From Thermosporothrix hazakensis (GTDB lineage Bacteria; Chloroflexota; Ktedonobacteria; Ktedonobacterales; Ktedonobacteraceae): a DNA stretch of 64,000 bases. The DNA is taken from positions 124,001 through 188,000 of the forward strand of contig NZ_QKUF01000006.1 in the NCBI RefSeq assembly GCF_003253565.1, read 5' to 3'. The notes beneath the pieces were generated by a model that worked only from the letters and a program-made list of their open reading frames with translations, was not told the DNA's origin and did not search any database. Positions 43,228-52,678 of this stretch are shown one piece after another; position 1 is the first letter of the stretch; each line of letters starts with the position of its first letter. Made by a program: the position numbers and the translations under genes.

Positions 43228-44544
43228 TTATTTTTCGGGCTTATGGCTGGCTGATGGTAGGGCTCTGTGCAGCGTGCCATAGGATGGTGCGCTTATGGCC
43301 GCACCCGGCGCAGACTGCGTTTCCAGCACTTGCCGCTGCATACGGCGTACGGTCGGCGAAAGCAGTCCCCCGATGCCAAAAAGGACGCATCCCAGGCCGG
43401 AAATGGTAAGCAGCCAGGATGATGAGAGCGGACCGAGTAAGAAACTACTGGCGACCGCTCCAAGCGGCTTGGCTGCTGCTGCGAGTGCCCAATAGGTGCC
43501 GAAGACCTGCCCTTGAAGCTCTGCCGGGATCAGGCGCTGTAGAAAAGCTGTCTGCACCGGCTTAAAGGGTGCCCAGCCCGCGCCAGCCAGAATCAGCAGA
43601 GCGATAGCAATTGGTTGCGAGATCATCGGTAGCAGCAGAGCAGTAAATGTGCCCCAACTGATCGCGACAAGCATCTGAATGGTTCCAGGTTTCATACGCG
43701 TAAGCAGGTAGTCCGTAAAGGGGAGAGCAAAGAGTGTGCCAATGCCCATACTTATCAATAAAAAGGCGTATCCAGTGGCCCCGGTGTGTAGCTCTTTATC
43801 ACAGTAGAATGGTAAGGCCAGCTCGAAGGGGCCAAAAAGGAAGTAGAGACCCAGGGTAAAGAAAGTGAGCCAGCGGGCCTCTTTGAGGCGCATGAGCGGC
43901 CCAAAACCAAGCCAGTACTTGTAGAGAATCTGCTTTAGTGGCACTGGCTGGCGCTTCAGCGAGGGGAGCAGCCAGCTTAGCAGGGCCATCATCAAGAAGC
44001 TGAGTATGCCCGGGATCAGAACCCAGGAACTCCCCGGACCCGCCAGCGCGCTGACCCCCAGAAGCGGCCCGACCAGCGCGGCCAGCGGCACGTTCATCTG
44101 AAGCCAGGAATAAGCGTTTTCAAGCTCGGCTTCCGCCACCAGGTGCGGTAACAGAATGCGCATGCCGGTCTCGGTGGCAGGTGTCAGCGCGCCGAAAAGA
44201 AACGCGATCAGATAGATGTACCAGAGATGCAGGCAGCCGAGAGCCGCCAGAAGTGGGATTGAACCCATACATAGAGCCAGCATCAGATTATCCAGCATGA
44301 TAATGACACGCGGCTGAAAACGATCAAGGAGTAAACCAAGCAGCGGGCCTGTAACAATACCCGGAAGTAAAAGACAGAGGAAGATAAAACCGGTAGAAAC
44401 GCCAGAGCCAGTAAACTGCAACACGTACCAGGGCAGTGCAACATGCATGATCTTGAATCCCAGATGAAACATGCCAAGCCCCAGCCATAAGCGCCTGAAT
44501 GGTCGATGACGCAGCGGCTCCATTTTTAACATCCACAACACCAC
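43228..44544 (-). CDS. MFS transporter
   Basis: A 438-residue transporter with about 12 hydrophobic spans. Near the N-terminus LGLGMFHLGFKIMHVALPWYVLQFTGSG, then LLLDRFQPRVIIMLDNLMLA (a motif-A variant), GALTPATETGMRILLPHLV, and APFKPVQTAFLQRLIPAELQGQVFGTYWAL are typical of the MFS group that includes macrolide- and multidrug-type exporters. The C-terminal tail of about 35 residues is cytoplasmic. No substrate can be named. The start is uncertain: a GTG at 44544 has GAGGGG close by; ATG codons at 44532 and 44523 are alternatives. Confidence 0.85.
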   Translation of the reverse strand: MVLWMLKMEPLRHRPFRRLWLGLGMFHLGFKIMHVALPWYVLQFTGSGVSTGFIFLCLLLPGIVTGPLLGLLLDRFQPRVIIMLDNLMLALCMGSIPLLAALGCLHLWYIYLIAFLFGALTPATETGMRILLPHLVAEAELENAYSWLQMNVPLAALVGPLLGVSALAGPGSSWVLIPGILSFLMMALLSWLLPSLKRQPVPLKQILYKYWLGFGPLMRLKEARWLTFFTLGLYFLFGPFELALPFYCDKELHTGATGYAFLLISMGIGTLFALPFTDYLLTRMKPGTIQMLVAISWGTFTALLLPMISQPIAIALLILAGAGWAPFKPVQTAFLQRLIPAELQGQVFGTYWALAAAAKPLGAVASSFLLGPLSSSWLLTISGLGCVLFGIGGLLSPTVRRMQRQVLETQSAPGAAISAPSYGTLHRALPSASHKPEK

Positions 44545-44778
44545 AACCCCTCACTTTCCACCACACCTCGTCCCCATTGGAACACCGCTTATCTACGATA
44601 TGGCTTTGAGGATTTCACATAAAACGATTGCGTACACTTCACTTTTTATTGATCAGGTGACACCTCTGGAGCCTATGCGAAAGCTAGCTTCCAGGCTCTT
44701 CTCTCTATTATAAAATCAACTGCAAATACTGTATCTTTATCTATTGATTGAGTAATGATTGATTACAATTGCCCGGGC

Positions 44779-46158
44779 TCACCGCTTCAGGAATTCCTGC
44801 TCATTCACACGGACAGCGGCAAATTGTAATAAAACCGGTTCAGCAAGTCGAGGCGGTATTGCGTGCTTTTCAGAGAACACTGTGTTATATCTGGAAAGAA
44901 GCGCCCCAATATCGATGTAGGGCAGGATCTCCTGCCGGAAGATATCAAGGATCTTGCCCTGATATCCCTGTTGGAGACACGCATAAAGCGCCAGTCGCGT
45001 TTCATCTACTTCTCCCACGCATTCAAAAGGGCGGTGCCCGGATTTCCCCATAAGCTGAAAGAAGATGTCCTGCACCTCTTGCTGATCGAACAGGTTCTCG
45101 TTAAAGAGGTTGACGCGCAAATAAGCGAGCGTGCTTAACCAGACATAGATGCACTTCGGGCACCGTTTACACCAGGGCTTAGTGATATTACAGGAGTGGG
45201 TGGTGCGAATGTGCTGCTGCTCATCGCGGAGCAGTTGGAAGATCAGAAAATCGTAGATCGGCTTCAGGATGCTGAAGACGTGCAGGTTGCTCAGAAGGTG
45301 GCGCTGAATGTAGCGATTCAGGACGTGCTCGGCTTCCAGGCTCTTGCCCCATTGATGGTTGACGAAGCGCTGTTCTTCCTCCCAGAAAAAGTTCTCGCTG
45401 TCGGCTCCCTGTTCATGACCCAGACAGAGGAAGGTATAGCCATAGTTGAGCAGTATAGGAAGCGTTGCAAAAATACTGCAAGGCGTTTCAGGGGCGCAAA
45501 ACGTGGTAACAGGGCCCGGAAACTGTTCCAAAACGTGCGGCTGATGCAGAAAGGTATCATGCAGTGAGAAGCGGTGCTGACGGGCCACGGAACAGCAACG
45601 AACCATCTCGTCAATCAGCGCGTGCTGAGGCTGCGTGGGCCCATAGCAGGAATGGGCGTACTGGGTCACAGCATAGGGTTCGCCGATGCGCTCCAGCAGC
45701 TTCATGACTGCAAGACTGTCTTTGCCACCGCCACAGCTCACAAGAAGCGATGGTTCGTGTGTCTCGATGGGATGCGGCATGCGTGCTGAGGGCGCGGAGT
45801 CGGGCACAATGGTCGGCCCGGGATAGTGAGCAAGCCCGTTCTCCCAACGGTGCTGTGCGAAAATCTCCTGATAGAGCAGTTTGAACAACGCAATCGTCTC
45901 TTCGGCGCATGTCCAGGGCGTAATATCATAGATGTGAGGGGCCAGGGAACAGTATTTCATCCCCTCAAAAAAGGCGATATGAAAGGCTATTGCATCGATC
46001 AGCCGTGCGCCGTACCTCTTTTTAAGAGTATCCAGTTGTACATCATGATAGTGAATGGTCGTTATAAAGGGGCGAGCATCAAGGCTGTGGCGAATGATGA
46101 TCTGATCTGACGTCAGTTGAATAGCTTCCAGCCGGAGCAGCGGCATCCGATACCTCAT
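44779..46158 (-). CDS. MurL-like PP-loop protein
   Basis: A 459-residue protein (starting from the ATG at 46158) with an adenine-nucleotide alpha-hydrolase PP-loop, LLVSCGGGKDSLAVMKLLER. The later segments GHEQGADSENFFWEE, VNHQWGKSLEAEHVLNRYI, FSILKPIYDFLIFQLL, and a zinc-like KPWCKRCPKCIYVWLSTLAYL match what I know of MurL, the enzyme that epimerises the Glu residue in UDP-MurNAc-L-Ala-L-Glu as an alternative route to D-Glu in peptidoglycan. The length fits. MurD2, its usual partner, is not adjacent, so a related ATP-dependent amidating or activating role is possible. The upstream TTG at 46215 has no better ribosome site. Confidence 0.6.
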   Translation of the reverse strand: MRYRMPLLRLEAIQLTSDQIIIRHSLDARPFITTIHYHDVQLDTLKKRYGARLIDAIAFHIAFFEGMKYCSLAPHIYDITPWTCAEETIALFKLLYQEIFAQHRWENGLAHYPGPTIVPDSAPSARMPHPIETHEPSLLVSCGGGKDSLAVMKLLERIGEPYAVTQYAHSCYGPTQPQHALIDEMVRCCSVARQHRFSLHDTFLHQPHVLEQFPGPVTTFCAPETPCSIFATLPILLNYGYTFLCLGHEQGADSENFFWEEEQRFVNHQWGKSLEAEHVLNRYIQRHLLSNLHVFSILKPIYDFLIFQLLRDEQQHIRTTHSCNITKPWCKRCPKCIYVWLSTLAYLRVNLFNENLFDQQEVQDIFFQLMGKSGHRPFECVGEVDETRLALYACLQQGYQGKILDIFRQEILPYIDIGALLSRYNTVFSEKHAIPPRLAEPVLLQFAAVRVNEQEFLKR

Positions 46159-46218
46159 TTCTCTGTAGGAAAGAGCCTCCCTTTTTTGCTTATACAACAG
46201 GAAAGGGGACAACAATAA

Positions 46219-47079
46219 CTATCGTTTCAATTGAAAATTCTGAAACGTTCGCGGCTTTTGTTCGGGCAGAAATGGGCTATAGGGGTCCGATTCTTCGGAT
46301 ACGATGCGAAGAGAAAGTTCATAAAGGGGAATATCAGGCATTCGGAACAGGGAAATGATGCCGCGCCAGTGTGTGCCGTTGGTATGCTGGAACCGCCAGA
46401 GGCTGCTTGCGCTGTATGTCCGGCTTTCAGCAGCGAGCAGGTGCCAGCCGTTCTGCTTGAGCTGCTCGTTAAAATGCTCAAGCAGCGAAGGCGTGTCGTA
46501 CGTTGGGGCTTCCGGAAGTTGCAACGTCATCGAAGAATGGGCTTCATAATCTGACCAGCCCGAGCCGTTCTGCCGAATCTGACTGCCAGGAGGCGCCAGC
46601 AGCACGGGAAGCGGTGAGGCATGATCTGTATGGTGAGGTTGATATGGGCGCATGTGTAAATCGAGGAGGAGACGGACAGGCGTTGGTGGCCCTTGCCTTA
46701 TGATGTGAAGCGTGAGTGAGGGGCCTTGTGGTCCTTGAAGATATTGAAGGTTCAGGGCAGGAGAGTCACCAGCAAAGCCGCCTATGGGGAAGTGTGATGG
46801 GGCCTCTTGCCAGCCCGCTGCTTGCATCTGCTCTCGATAAAAGGTGAGCGTGGCATCCGGGGAAAGCGGTGAATCGAACAGAATGGTAGCTGTCTGCTCG
46901 TCTGCCTGCGCTGAACCGAACACCCGGCTCTTATCCGGTAGGGGAAGCTTTTCCTGTAAAGCGGGTATTACCGTGCCGACATACAATTGAGAAGCTGTTC
47001 CTCCGAAACTATAGAAGCTGCTTGCCAACCGCTGAGCCAGCTCCAGCAGCAGCGTTTCGCGCTCATTATTCTCCATCAT
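46219..47079 (-). CDS. Hypothetical protein, 286 aa
   Basis: I do not recognise this protein. It is soluble, without signal peptide. It has two similar modules: DATLTFYREQMQAAGWQEAPSHF (about residue 77) and SLLEHFNEQLKQNGWHLLAA (about 195), each a short helix followed by a Gly-Trp turn, as in some stress-related or lipoprotein domains. Between them is a beta-rich stretch. It precedes the MurL-like gene by about 60 bp on the same strand and may be cotranscribed with it. Reading is continuous and the codon use is ordinary, so it is likely real. Confidence 0.75.
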   Translation of the reverse strand: MMENNERETLLLELAQRLASSFYSFGGTASQLYVGTVIPALQEKLPLPDKSRVFGSAQADEQTATILFDSPLSPDATLTFYREQMQAAGWQEAPSHFPIGGFAGDSPALNLQYLQGPQGPSLTLHIIRQGPPTPVRLLLDLHMRPYQPHHTDHASPLPVLLAPPGSQIRQNGSGWSDYEAHSSMTLQLPEAPTYDTPSLLEHFNEQLKQNGWHLLAAESRTYSASSLWRFQHTNGTHWRGIISLFRMPDIPLYELSLRIVSEESDPYSPFLPEQKPRTFQNFQLKR

Positions 47080-47244
47080 AGCCTCTCTTTTGGTTACTAT
47101 AGTGATAGGTTTAATTGCATTTCTTTCTATGTATTATATCATAATGGTGAGGTTAGATCCTTCTCCTGATTTTTGCAAGTGAGGCTTCACGCAAACGGAA
47201 GGATAGGGCAGAGAGTACCTCCGCTCTATCCTCCTTTTTATGGA

Positions 47245-48729
47245 TCACACCTCTTTTTCAAGTACCTGCCATGATGCCTCACTGGTCGCGAACAGGCTGC
47301 CAATTGTCGCGATCGCCAGACAAAAGACCGTCATTCCGCCTACCAGCAGCCACCAGTGCGCATTGCTGATGAGCGGAATCCAGGAGAAGAACAGGCTATC
47401 GATAATAGCGATGAGGCAAGCCAGCGGGCCTACAATACTCGATAGGACAAGTACCCACATTGGAAAGATGCGTTTTTTGTGAAATGCGGCTTTATCGCGG
47501 AAATAAAGCAACATCAGGTTAATGAAGAAGAAGGCCGTCGAAATAGCCCAGATCAGCGTGACACTGGCCTGCGAAATATTGTAGATCTCAAGGGCCAGAC
47601 TCGCGGGACTGCTCAGGCTAAAGATGTAGGGTATGACCATAAACGCAATAAGCGTAAAAATGATGGATGCAGCCGTCTGCAAGACAATCGCTCGAGCCGG
47701 GACGCGATGCCGATTCAGGAAGCTAATTTTTGGCGGGAGCCGCAGGTCAACGCCGCCCACGAAGAGCAGGCGCGAAAAGCTATGGTTGTAGGCGACGACG
47801 ATCACGATGAAGTAAACCATGATGCAGAGGGCAACGATTGTGCCTGCCCAGGATCCCAGGACGGTTTGTACCGTGCTAATCAGTGAGAAGCCGCCAACTG
47901 CACCCGCTTCGGCTCCCTGAACGATCAGCAGAGAGGCGGTGGCGATCAGATAGAAGACGATCACAAGTAGCGTGCCCCAGAAGAGATGACGGGTAATCGC
48001 CTTCTGCTCGCGCACCTCGCCAGCCATGTTGAGCGGAACCTCGGTTCCCAGGTAGGCCAGCGTGACGAGCCCGAACAGGTTGATATTACCGTGCGCGGGA
48101 TCCCAGTTGATGGCCCATTGACTCGGGTCGGCAAAATTGGTCGCCGAAGCGTGGCCAGTAAGTATCCAGATTGGACCGGAAATACCTACCAGAAAGACGG
48201 CCACAAAAATGAGGAGAACCGCGCCATTAATCAAATACTGTACCATTTTCAGGCGTTGCATCGCCAGAAAGGCACTCAGGAGCAAGATGCAGATCAGAAC
48301 AAGGCCCTGCTGCCAGGGCTCGGTGAGCCAGTCGCTATGGAGTCCTTGCAGTAACGTAATGACAGTATCGGAGGCCGACACCATCACCAGCGAGGCAGGC
48401 ATCCAGGAGCAGAACCCTACAAAGAAGCTCCAGTAGCCGCCTAGCGTGTGGTGCGTCCAGTTATACAATGAGCCCTCATGCGGAAACATGTGTGCAAGCT
48501 GAGCCGTTGCGATCGCACAGGGAATGAAAAACGTGATCGCTCCAAGCAGCAAATAGGTAAACGCTGAAGCGCCACCAGAGGCCGCGATAGCAGCGTTGAC
48601 GATGAAGAAGATAATCACAAGATAGGTTGCCGTCATTCCGAACGTGGTGAGCACGGGCGGCATGACCTTACGTGTATACTCTTCCGAGTAGAGCGGTTGG
48701 GCTCTTTCAGGGGTGTGAATTTGGGCCAT
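47245..48729 (-). CDS. APC superfamily amino acid permease
   Basis: A 494-residue integral membrane protein with about 12 spans of the amino acid-polyamine-organocation superfamily. TM1 begins MPPVLTTFGMTATYLVIIFF, followed by GAITFFIPCAIATAQLAHMFPHEGSLYNWTHHTLGGYWSFFVGFCSW, which carries the EGSxYxW loop found in these transporters. It closely resembles the permease at 50365 in the same parts, so the two arose by duplication. Substrate, perhaps an amino acid or polyamine, is not readable from sequence. It is 16 bp downstream of the pseudokinase gene and shares an operon with it. Confidence 0.9.
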   Translation of the reverse strand: MAQIHTPERAQPLYSEEYTRKVMPPVLTTFGMTATYLVIIFFIVNAAIAASGGASAFTYLLLGAITFFIPCAIATAQLAHMFPHEGSLYNWTHHTLGGYWSFFVGFCSWMPASLVMVSASDTVITLLQGLHSDWLTEPWQQGLVLICILLLSAFLAMQRLKMVQYLINGAVLLIFVAVFLVGISGPIWILTGHASATNFADPSQWAINWDPAHGNINLFGLVTLAYLGTEVPLNMAGEVREQKAITRHLFWGTLLVIVFYLIATASLLIVQGAEAGAVGGFSLISTVQTVLGSWAGTIVALCIMVYFIVIVVAYNHSFSRLLFVGGVDLRLPPKISFLNRHRVPARAIVLQTAASIIFTLIAFMVIPYIFSLSSPASLALEIYNISQASVTLIWAISTAFFFINLMLLYFRDKAAFHKKRIFPMWVLVLSSIVGPLACLIAIIDSLFFSWIPLISNAHWWLLVGGMTVFCLAIATIGSLFATSEASWQVLEKEV

Positions 48730-48745
48730 AGCTCCTCCTTTTGGG

Positions 48746-49993
48746 CTACTTCCAGAGGGTAAGCAGCGTCAGACAGGCTGTGATCCCGGCCAGCCAGCAG
48801 GATGCAAGCAGCAGATCGTTCCCGCTCGAAATGGGAGGGAGGTCTTCCGGGCGAGGAATCAGCTTCGCTCGACTTTCGTACTCATCCTCTTCTGCGAACT
48901 CGGCGAACATCTGAGCCATCGGGTCAATGGCGGGCTCATCCTCATGATTGAGCAGGTAGTTGAGATCGCGCACAAGCGCTGTCGCGCTCTGATATCGACG
49001 GTTAATATCGGGATGAAGGCCCTGCATCAGGAGATCGTTCAACGGAACTGAAAGCGTTTGATTGAGCTTCCGAGGCGAGATGAGATGTCCTCTTTCGGGT
49101 GCAAGTCCTGTCAGGGCATGATAGGCCGTTGCCAGGAGCGCATAGAGGTCGGCACGGGGATCGAGCAGCGTTCCCTCGGGCATTGCGTAGGGTGGGAGCT
49201 GTTCTGGCGGCATCGGTGAAAGGTAACGGTGCGCTCTTCCGGCAAGAAAGGCGGAAAAGTGTAACAGGTGCCATTGTCTGCTTTGTTGTTCCACAATGAT
49301 GGTATGTGGCGAAATGCGTCCGTGTATCAGGGAATGGGATTCCAGTTTTTGAAGTTGTTCTGCTACCTGTAGACAGCCCTCAAGCACCTCCTGCTCGCTC
49401 AGGTGCCGCTTGCTCTGAATCTGAGAAGCAAGCGTCTCACCAGCGGGTGCATGAAAGACGAAGAAGGTGCGCCCATATTCGCTAAAGGCATCGATCAGCC
49501 TGGCAGCGCCTGTGAGCGTCCCTGCCAGTGAGAGCATGCGGGCCATCTGCCGTGTGAGGCTTTGCAGGGTATCGCGGTTGCTCTCTGGAAGCATGACCTC
49601 GGTGATGAAGACATGCGTATTGATGCCCTGCGCCAGCCAGTTTGTTTCGTAGCTGTTGTAGAGCCATATCTGAGTGCTGAGAGATGAGAGCAGGCGATAG
49701 CGACTATTGTGAAGATAGGTTCCCGGTTGTAGCTTCGCTTCAGCCTGAGAGCCAGCGAACATGCCAGAGCCTGGCTGCAAGCCGCTTGGCGAGGCCTGCC
49801 AGATGGCTTTAGAGTCACCTGGTACCATTTGCATCAAAGAATCAGGTTGTGTGCTTGTCCTCTGGACCTTCTGTGGTGGTGCTTCAAGAGCCGTCAATTT
49901 AGGACGGGCCGGAAAGCGAGTTGCCAGGCCACAATGAGGGCACGCGCTTCGTTTGTCTGGCAGCTCACGTCCGCAGCGTGGACACATCGTCAT
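48746..49993 (-). CDS. Zinc-ribbon pseudokinase with C-terminal membrane helix
   Basis: A 416-residue protein with three parts. Residues 1-25 are a zinc ribbon, MCPRCGRELPDKRSACPHCG. Residues about 90-340 resemble a Ser/Thr protein kinase: VFITEVMLPESNRDTLQSL in the N-lobe, then LIHGRISPHTIIVEQ where HRDLKPxN is expected, HFSAFLAG for DFG, and MPPEQLPPYAMPEG, DPRADLYALLATAYHALTG in the C-lobe. The catalytic Asp (HGRI) and the metal-binding Asp (HFSA) are both gone, so it cannot phosphorylate in the usual way. The last 25 residues are one membrane helix (LLLASCWLAGITACLTLLTLW). Start at ATG 49993 with AGAGGAAG. It lies between two related permeases, as if to regulate them. Confidence 0.82.
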   Translation of the reverse strand: MTMCPRCGRELPDKRSACPHCGLATRFPARPKLTALEAPPQKVQRTSTQPDSLMQMVPGDSKAIWQASPSGLQPGSGMFAGSQAEAKLQPGTYLHNSRYRLLSSLSTQIWLYNSYETNWLAQGINTHVFITEVMLPESNRDTLQSLTRQMARMLSLAGTLTGAARLIDAFSEYGRTFFVFHAPAGETLASQIQSKRHLSEQEVLEGCLQVAEQLQKLESHSLIHGRISPHTIIVEQQSRQWHLLHFSAFLAGRAHRYLSPMPPEQLPPYAMPEGTLLDPRADLYALLATAYHALTGLAPERGHLISPRKLNQTLSVPLNDLLMQGLHPDINRRYQSATALVRDLNYLLNHEDEPAIDPMAQMFAEFAEEDEYESRAKLIPRPEDLPPISSGNDLLLASCWLAGITACLTLLTLWK

Positions 49994-50302
49994 AGTTCTT
50001 CCTCTTTTCTCCTGGCTGGAATAGTGCGTAGTAGTAAGAAAATCGAATGAGAAAACCAGGAACAGACCTCGAGGCTGCAATCACATTTTTTTACTGGTAA
50101 TAAATGTGTAGTGCAACGGTGATAGCGAATTCTCTGTTTCTTTAAATAAATATATGCATAGGGTGTAAGCCCTGTCAATGGATGCTACCACTTTTTGCTA
50201 CTAAAGAAGTAGAGAAAATTACGTAGATAGCTTGTATGTTTGAAATGTGAAAAAGAGTGCACATTTGTTGCTCAAATGTAATACATATGGAAGGAAGGAA
50301 CC

Positions 50303-50334
50303 CACAACCAGAAGAGTTGCTTCTTCCGGTTGTG
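50303..50334 (-). terminator. Hairpin after the second APC permease gene
   Basis: CACAACC (50303-50309) pairs with GGTTGTG (50328-50334) and inner GAAGA with TCTTC, separated by a mismatch. It lies 30 bp beyond the permease stop codon. Confidence 0.5.
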
Positions 50335-50364
50335 AGCATAATACATCCTGTTCGAGATGCGCGT

Positions 50365-51861
50365 TTAACTGGTAATTTGCTGAAGGAGTTCTTTGTCAGA
50401 GATGTCGGACTTGATGGTCTTCTGACCAATGAAGAAGATCACGACCCCGACCAGCATCGAGAGGATTGCAATCGCTGCAATCAGTATTTGCCATTGAGTG
50501 AGCTCAATATTGCTGGCCCACGGGGAGATAAAAATGACGACCATACCGACAGCGCTGGCAATGGTGCCAAGAACCGAACAGAGGTAGAACACCCAGTCGG
50601 GAGCCAGCTTCACCCGCTTGAACTCTTCGTGATACATACGGCGAATAATGATGACATCAATAAAGAGGATCATCATTGAAATGCACCATATAACAGTGAC
50701 TGCTGCCTGAAGAATCCAGTAAATGGATGATGAGAGGTCTGCCGGTGACGCGGTTTGAATAGCATAAGGGATGATCAGGAAGACCAGTGCAGCGATAACG
50801 GCGGCAATGATGCTCTGCACCAGCACTGCCACCCAGGGAACTTTGTTTGCGTTCACCTTACTGATGACTGCTGGCAGGCGGCGATCAAGGCCAGAGACAA
50901 ACAGCAGGCGACCAAACGAGTAGTTGTAGACGGCAGTGTTAAAGAGAAAGAAGCCAATAAAGATGATATTGACTATGGTGCTCACGATCTGACCGGCTGG
51001 TCCGAATCCGTTGCGAACCGCTTCGACCATTGCTGCCGGACTGTTCTGGTGCTCGACGGGCACGGCAACCATAACGCCGAATGTACCGATGAGGTAGCCA
51101 ATCATGACTACGGCGGAGCCCCAGAGCAGATAGCGTGTGATGGAGCGAGTATTCTGGACCTCGACACCCATGTTCAGTGGCACCTCAACCCCGAGCAAGC
51201 CCAGAATAACTGTGCCATAGAAGGTGAAGGTGTGCACCTGTGGGAACCAGTTTGAGGGCGAGTAATCAACGTGAGCCGGTGTGCCACCCAAGAGCGTCAA
51301 TATGCCTGCAATGCCGATAAGCAGGATTGCGCCGCCATAAGCAACAAAAATGATGTTGACTACGTTCTGCGTGGCACGGAAGCGCAAAATAGAGAGCAGA
51401 AACGAGAAGGCAATAACGGCAATAATGACAACGCCCTGTTGCCACGGCTCGGTCAGGAAGGCCGGGTTCATTTGCTGAATCAGAGTGACGACTGCATCAC
51501 TTGTGGCGATCATAACCAGCATAGCAGGCCACCAGGCACAGAAGCCTGCCAGGAAGCCCATAAAGGGACCAAAGGCTTTATGTGTCCAGACGTAGATAGA
51601 ACCCTCGCCCGGGAACATCAGGCCAAGCTGTCCGGTGACGATAGCGCCGGGAATAAGGAAGGTCAGAAATCCCAGAATCCAGTAAAAATATGCTGCTGGT
51701 CCAGCCCCAGAAGCGAGACCGGCTGAGTTACTGATAAAGAGGACTATGGCAACAAAAATAGCGATCATATCGAAGGAGTTCAGCACTTTTGGCAAGATTC
51801 CTCCTGCGATACGCTCTGAGCGCAGCTCGTTCTCGGCTGCACTACTCACAGGTGTTTCCAT
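50365..51861 (-). CDS. APC superfamily amino acid permease (paralogue)
   Basis: A 498-residue permease with about 12 spans, paralogous to the gene at 47245: VLNSFDMIAIFVAIVLFISN at TM1, GFLTFLIPGAIVTGQLGLMFPGEGSIYVWTHKAFG, and NMGVEVQNTRSITRYLLWG correspond to matching places in the other protein. The EGSIYVW loop is preserved. Hydrophobic spans are continuous and full length. I start at ATG 51861, which has GAGAGAGG upstream. It is upstream of the pseudokinase gene on the same strand, with a 370-bp gap and a hairpin between them, so the link in transcription is uncertain. Substrate unknown. Confidence 0.9.
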   Translation of the reverse strand: METPVSSAAENELRSERIAGGILPKVLNSFDMIAIFVAIVLFISNSAGLASGAGPAAYFYWILGFLTFLIPGAIVTGQLGLMFPGEGSIYVWTHKAFGPFMGFLAGFCAWWPAMLVMIATSDAVVTLIQQMNPAFLTEPWQQGVVIIAVIAFSFLLSILRFRATQNVVNIIFVAYGGAILLIGIAGILTLLGGTPAHVDYSPSNWFPQVHTFTFYGTVILGLLGVEVPLNMGVEVQNTRSITRYLLWGSAVVMIGYLIGTFGVMVAVPVEHQNSPAAMVEAVRNGFGPAGQIVSTIVNIIFIGFFLFNTAVYNYSFGRLLFVSGLDRRLPAVISKVNANKVPWVAVLVQSIIAAVIAALVFLIIPYAIQTASPADLSSSIYWILQAAVTVIWCISMMILFIDVIIIRRMYHEEFKRVKLAPDWVFYLCSVLGTIASAVGMVVIFISPWASNIELTQWQILIAAIAILSMLVGVVIFFIGQKTIKSDISDKELLQQITS

Positions 51862-52582
51862 ACGTGATACCTCTCTCACTATATTCTGTCCGCTTGCTTC
51901 ATTCCTTCAGGTGAGATGAAGCGATAGTGATACAAGCGGGTGTGGCGTTCTCTCACGAGAAGAGTCAGCATCTCCTTCAGGTACATGCCCCCACTGAAAT
52001 GAGCGACTTTTTCTTATCTACAGTCCTGACATAACTACTCATCCCTTCCCAGAGAAATCGCCAATAGACAGAAATATCATAAATGGATATTTCTATCATG
52101 TCAAGTACTTCTCTCAAAGAAGAGAGTACATTGTATAGAAGTACCGTCTTTCCTGTTCCTTTCTATTGTAATGAAACTTATGCCTATTATAATACCCTGT
52201 TGTGTACATATGTGAAAATCTGTGATAACAATGTTTCTCCATTGTTGCTTCTCCTGGCTGATCGCTTTTTGCAAAGGCATGAAAGGGTAAACAAGCTTCT
52301 TTTACCGAAGCAGGTGTAGAGAGAAGAAATGGGGAGATATCTTCTTGTTATTGAGGAAAGCCGGGCTTTCTGGGTCTGAGAAGAAGCTGTATCCGGGAAT
52401 TGCCGGGCGAAGAACAACGTTTTGTTGCCCTCAATATACACTTGAGCGTGAATAGCCCGCATTGTGCTGGATATTTGGGTCAGGCATGGGGCCTCTTTTT
52501 TGCGTATGTGAAGCAAGAAGAAAGCAGCAGAAATGCCTCTCACTTCCTCTTTTTTGAGCAGGGAAAATACGTTGTTTTCCCC
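51862..52582. other. Long intergenic region, no recognised gene
   Basis: About 720 bp between the divergent permease and tetR genes. Short frames here (for example 52400-52633 on the plus strand) have no convincing start or family. A weak hairpin (52106-52130, GTACTTCTCT with AGAGAGTAC) is visible. The region should hold the permease promoter on the minus strand. I see nothing else I can support. Confidence 0.4.
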
Positions 52583-52655
52583 TTGACTTTTGGCATCGGT
52601 TCACTGTATAGTTCTGAGAGGATAGATAAATGACTGTTTACAATCAAATAGTCAT
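52583..52655 (+). promoter_or_regulatory. tetR promoter and operator
   Basis: TTGACT (52583-52588), 18 bp, TATAGT (52607-52612), then the inverted repeat ATGACT-N14-AGTCAT (52630-52655) just downstream. The gene begins at 52679 after AAAGGAGG. This is the usual arrangement of an autoregulated TetR operon. Confidence 0.75.
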
Positions 52656-52678
52656 ATAGTTAAAGGAGGATAGACGGT

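Noticed and set aside
52400..52633. 77-codon frame upstream of tetR
   Set aside because: No start site and runs into the tetR promoter.
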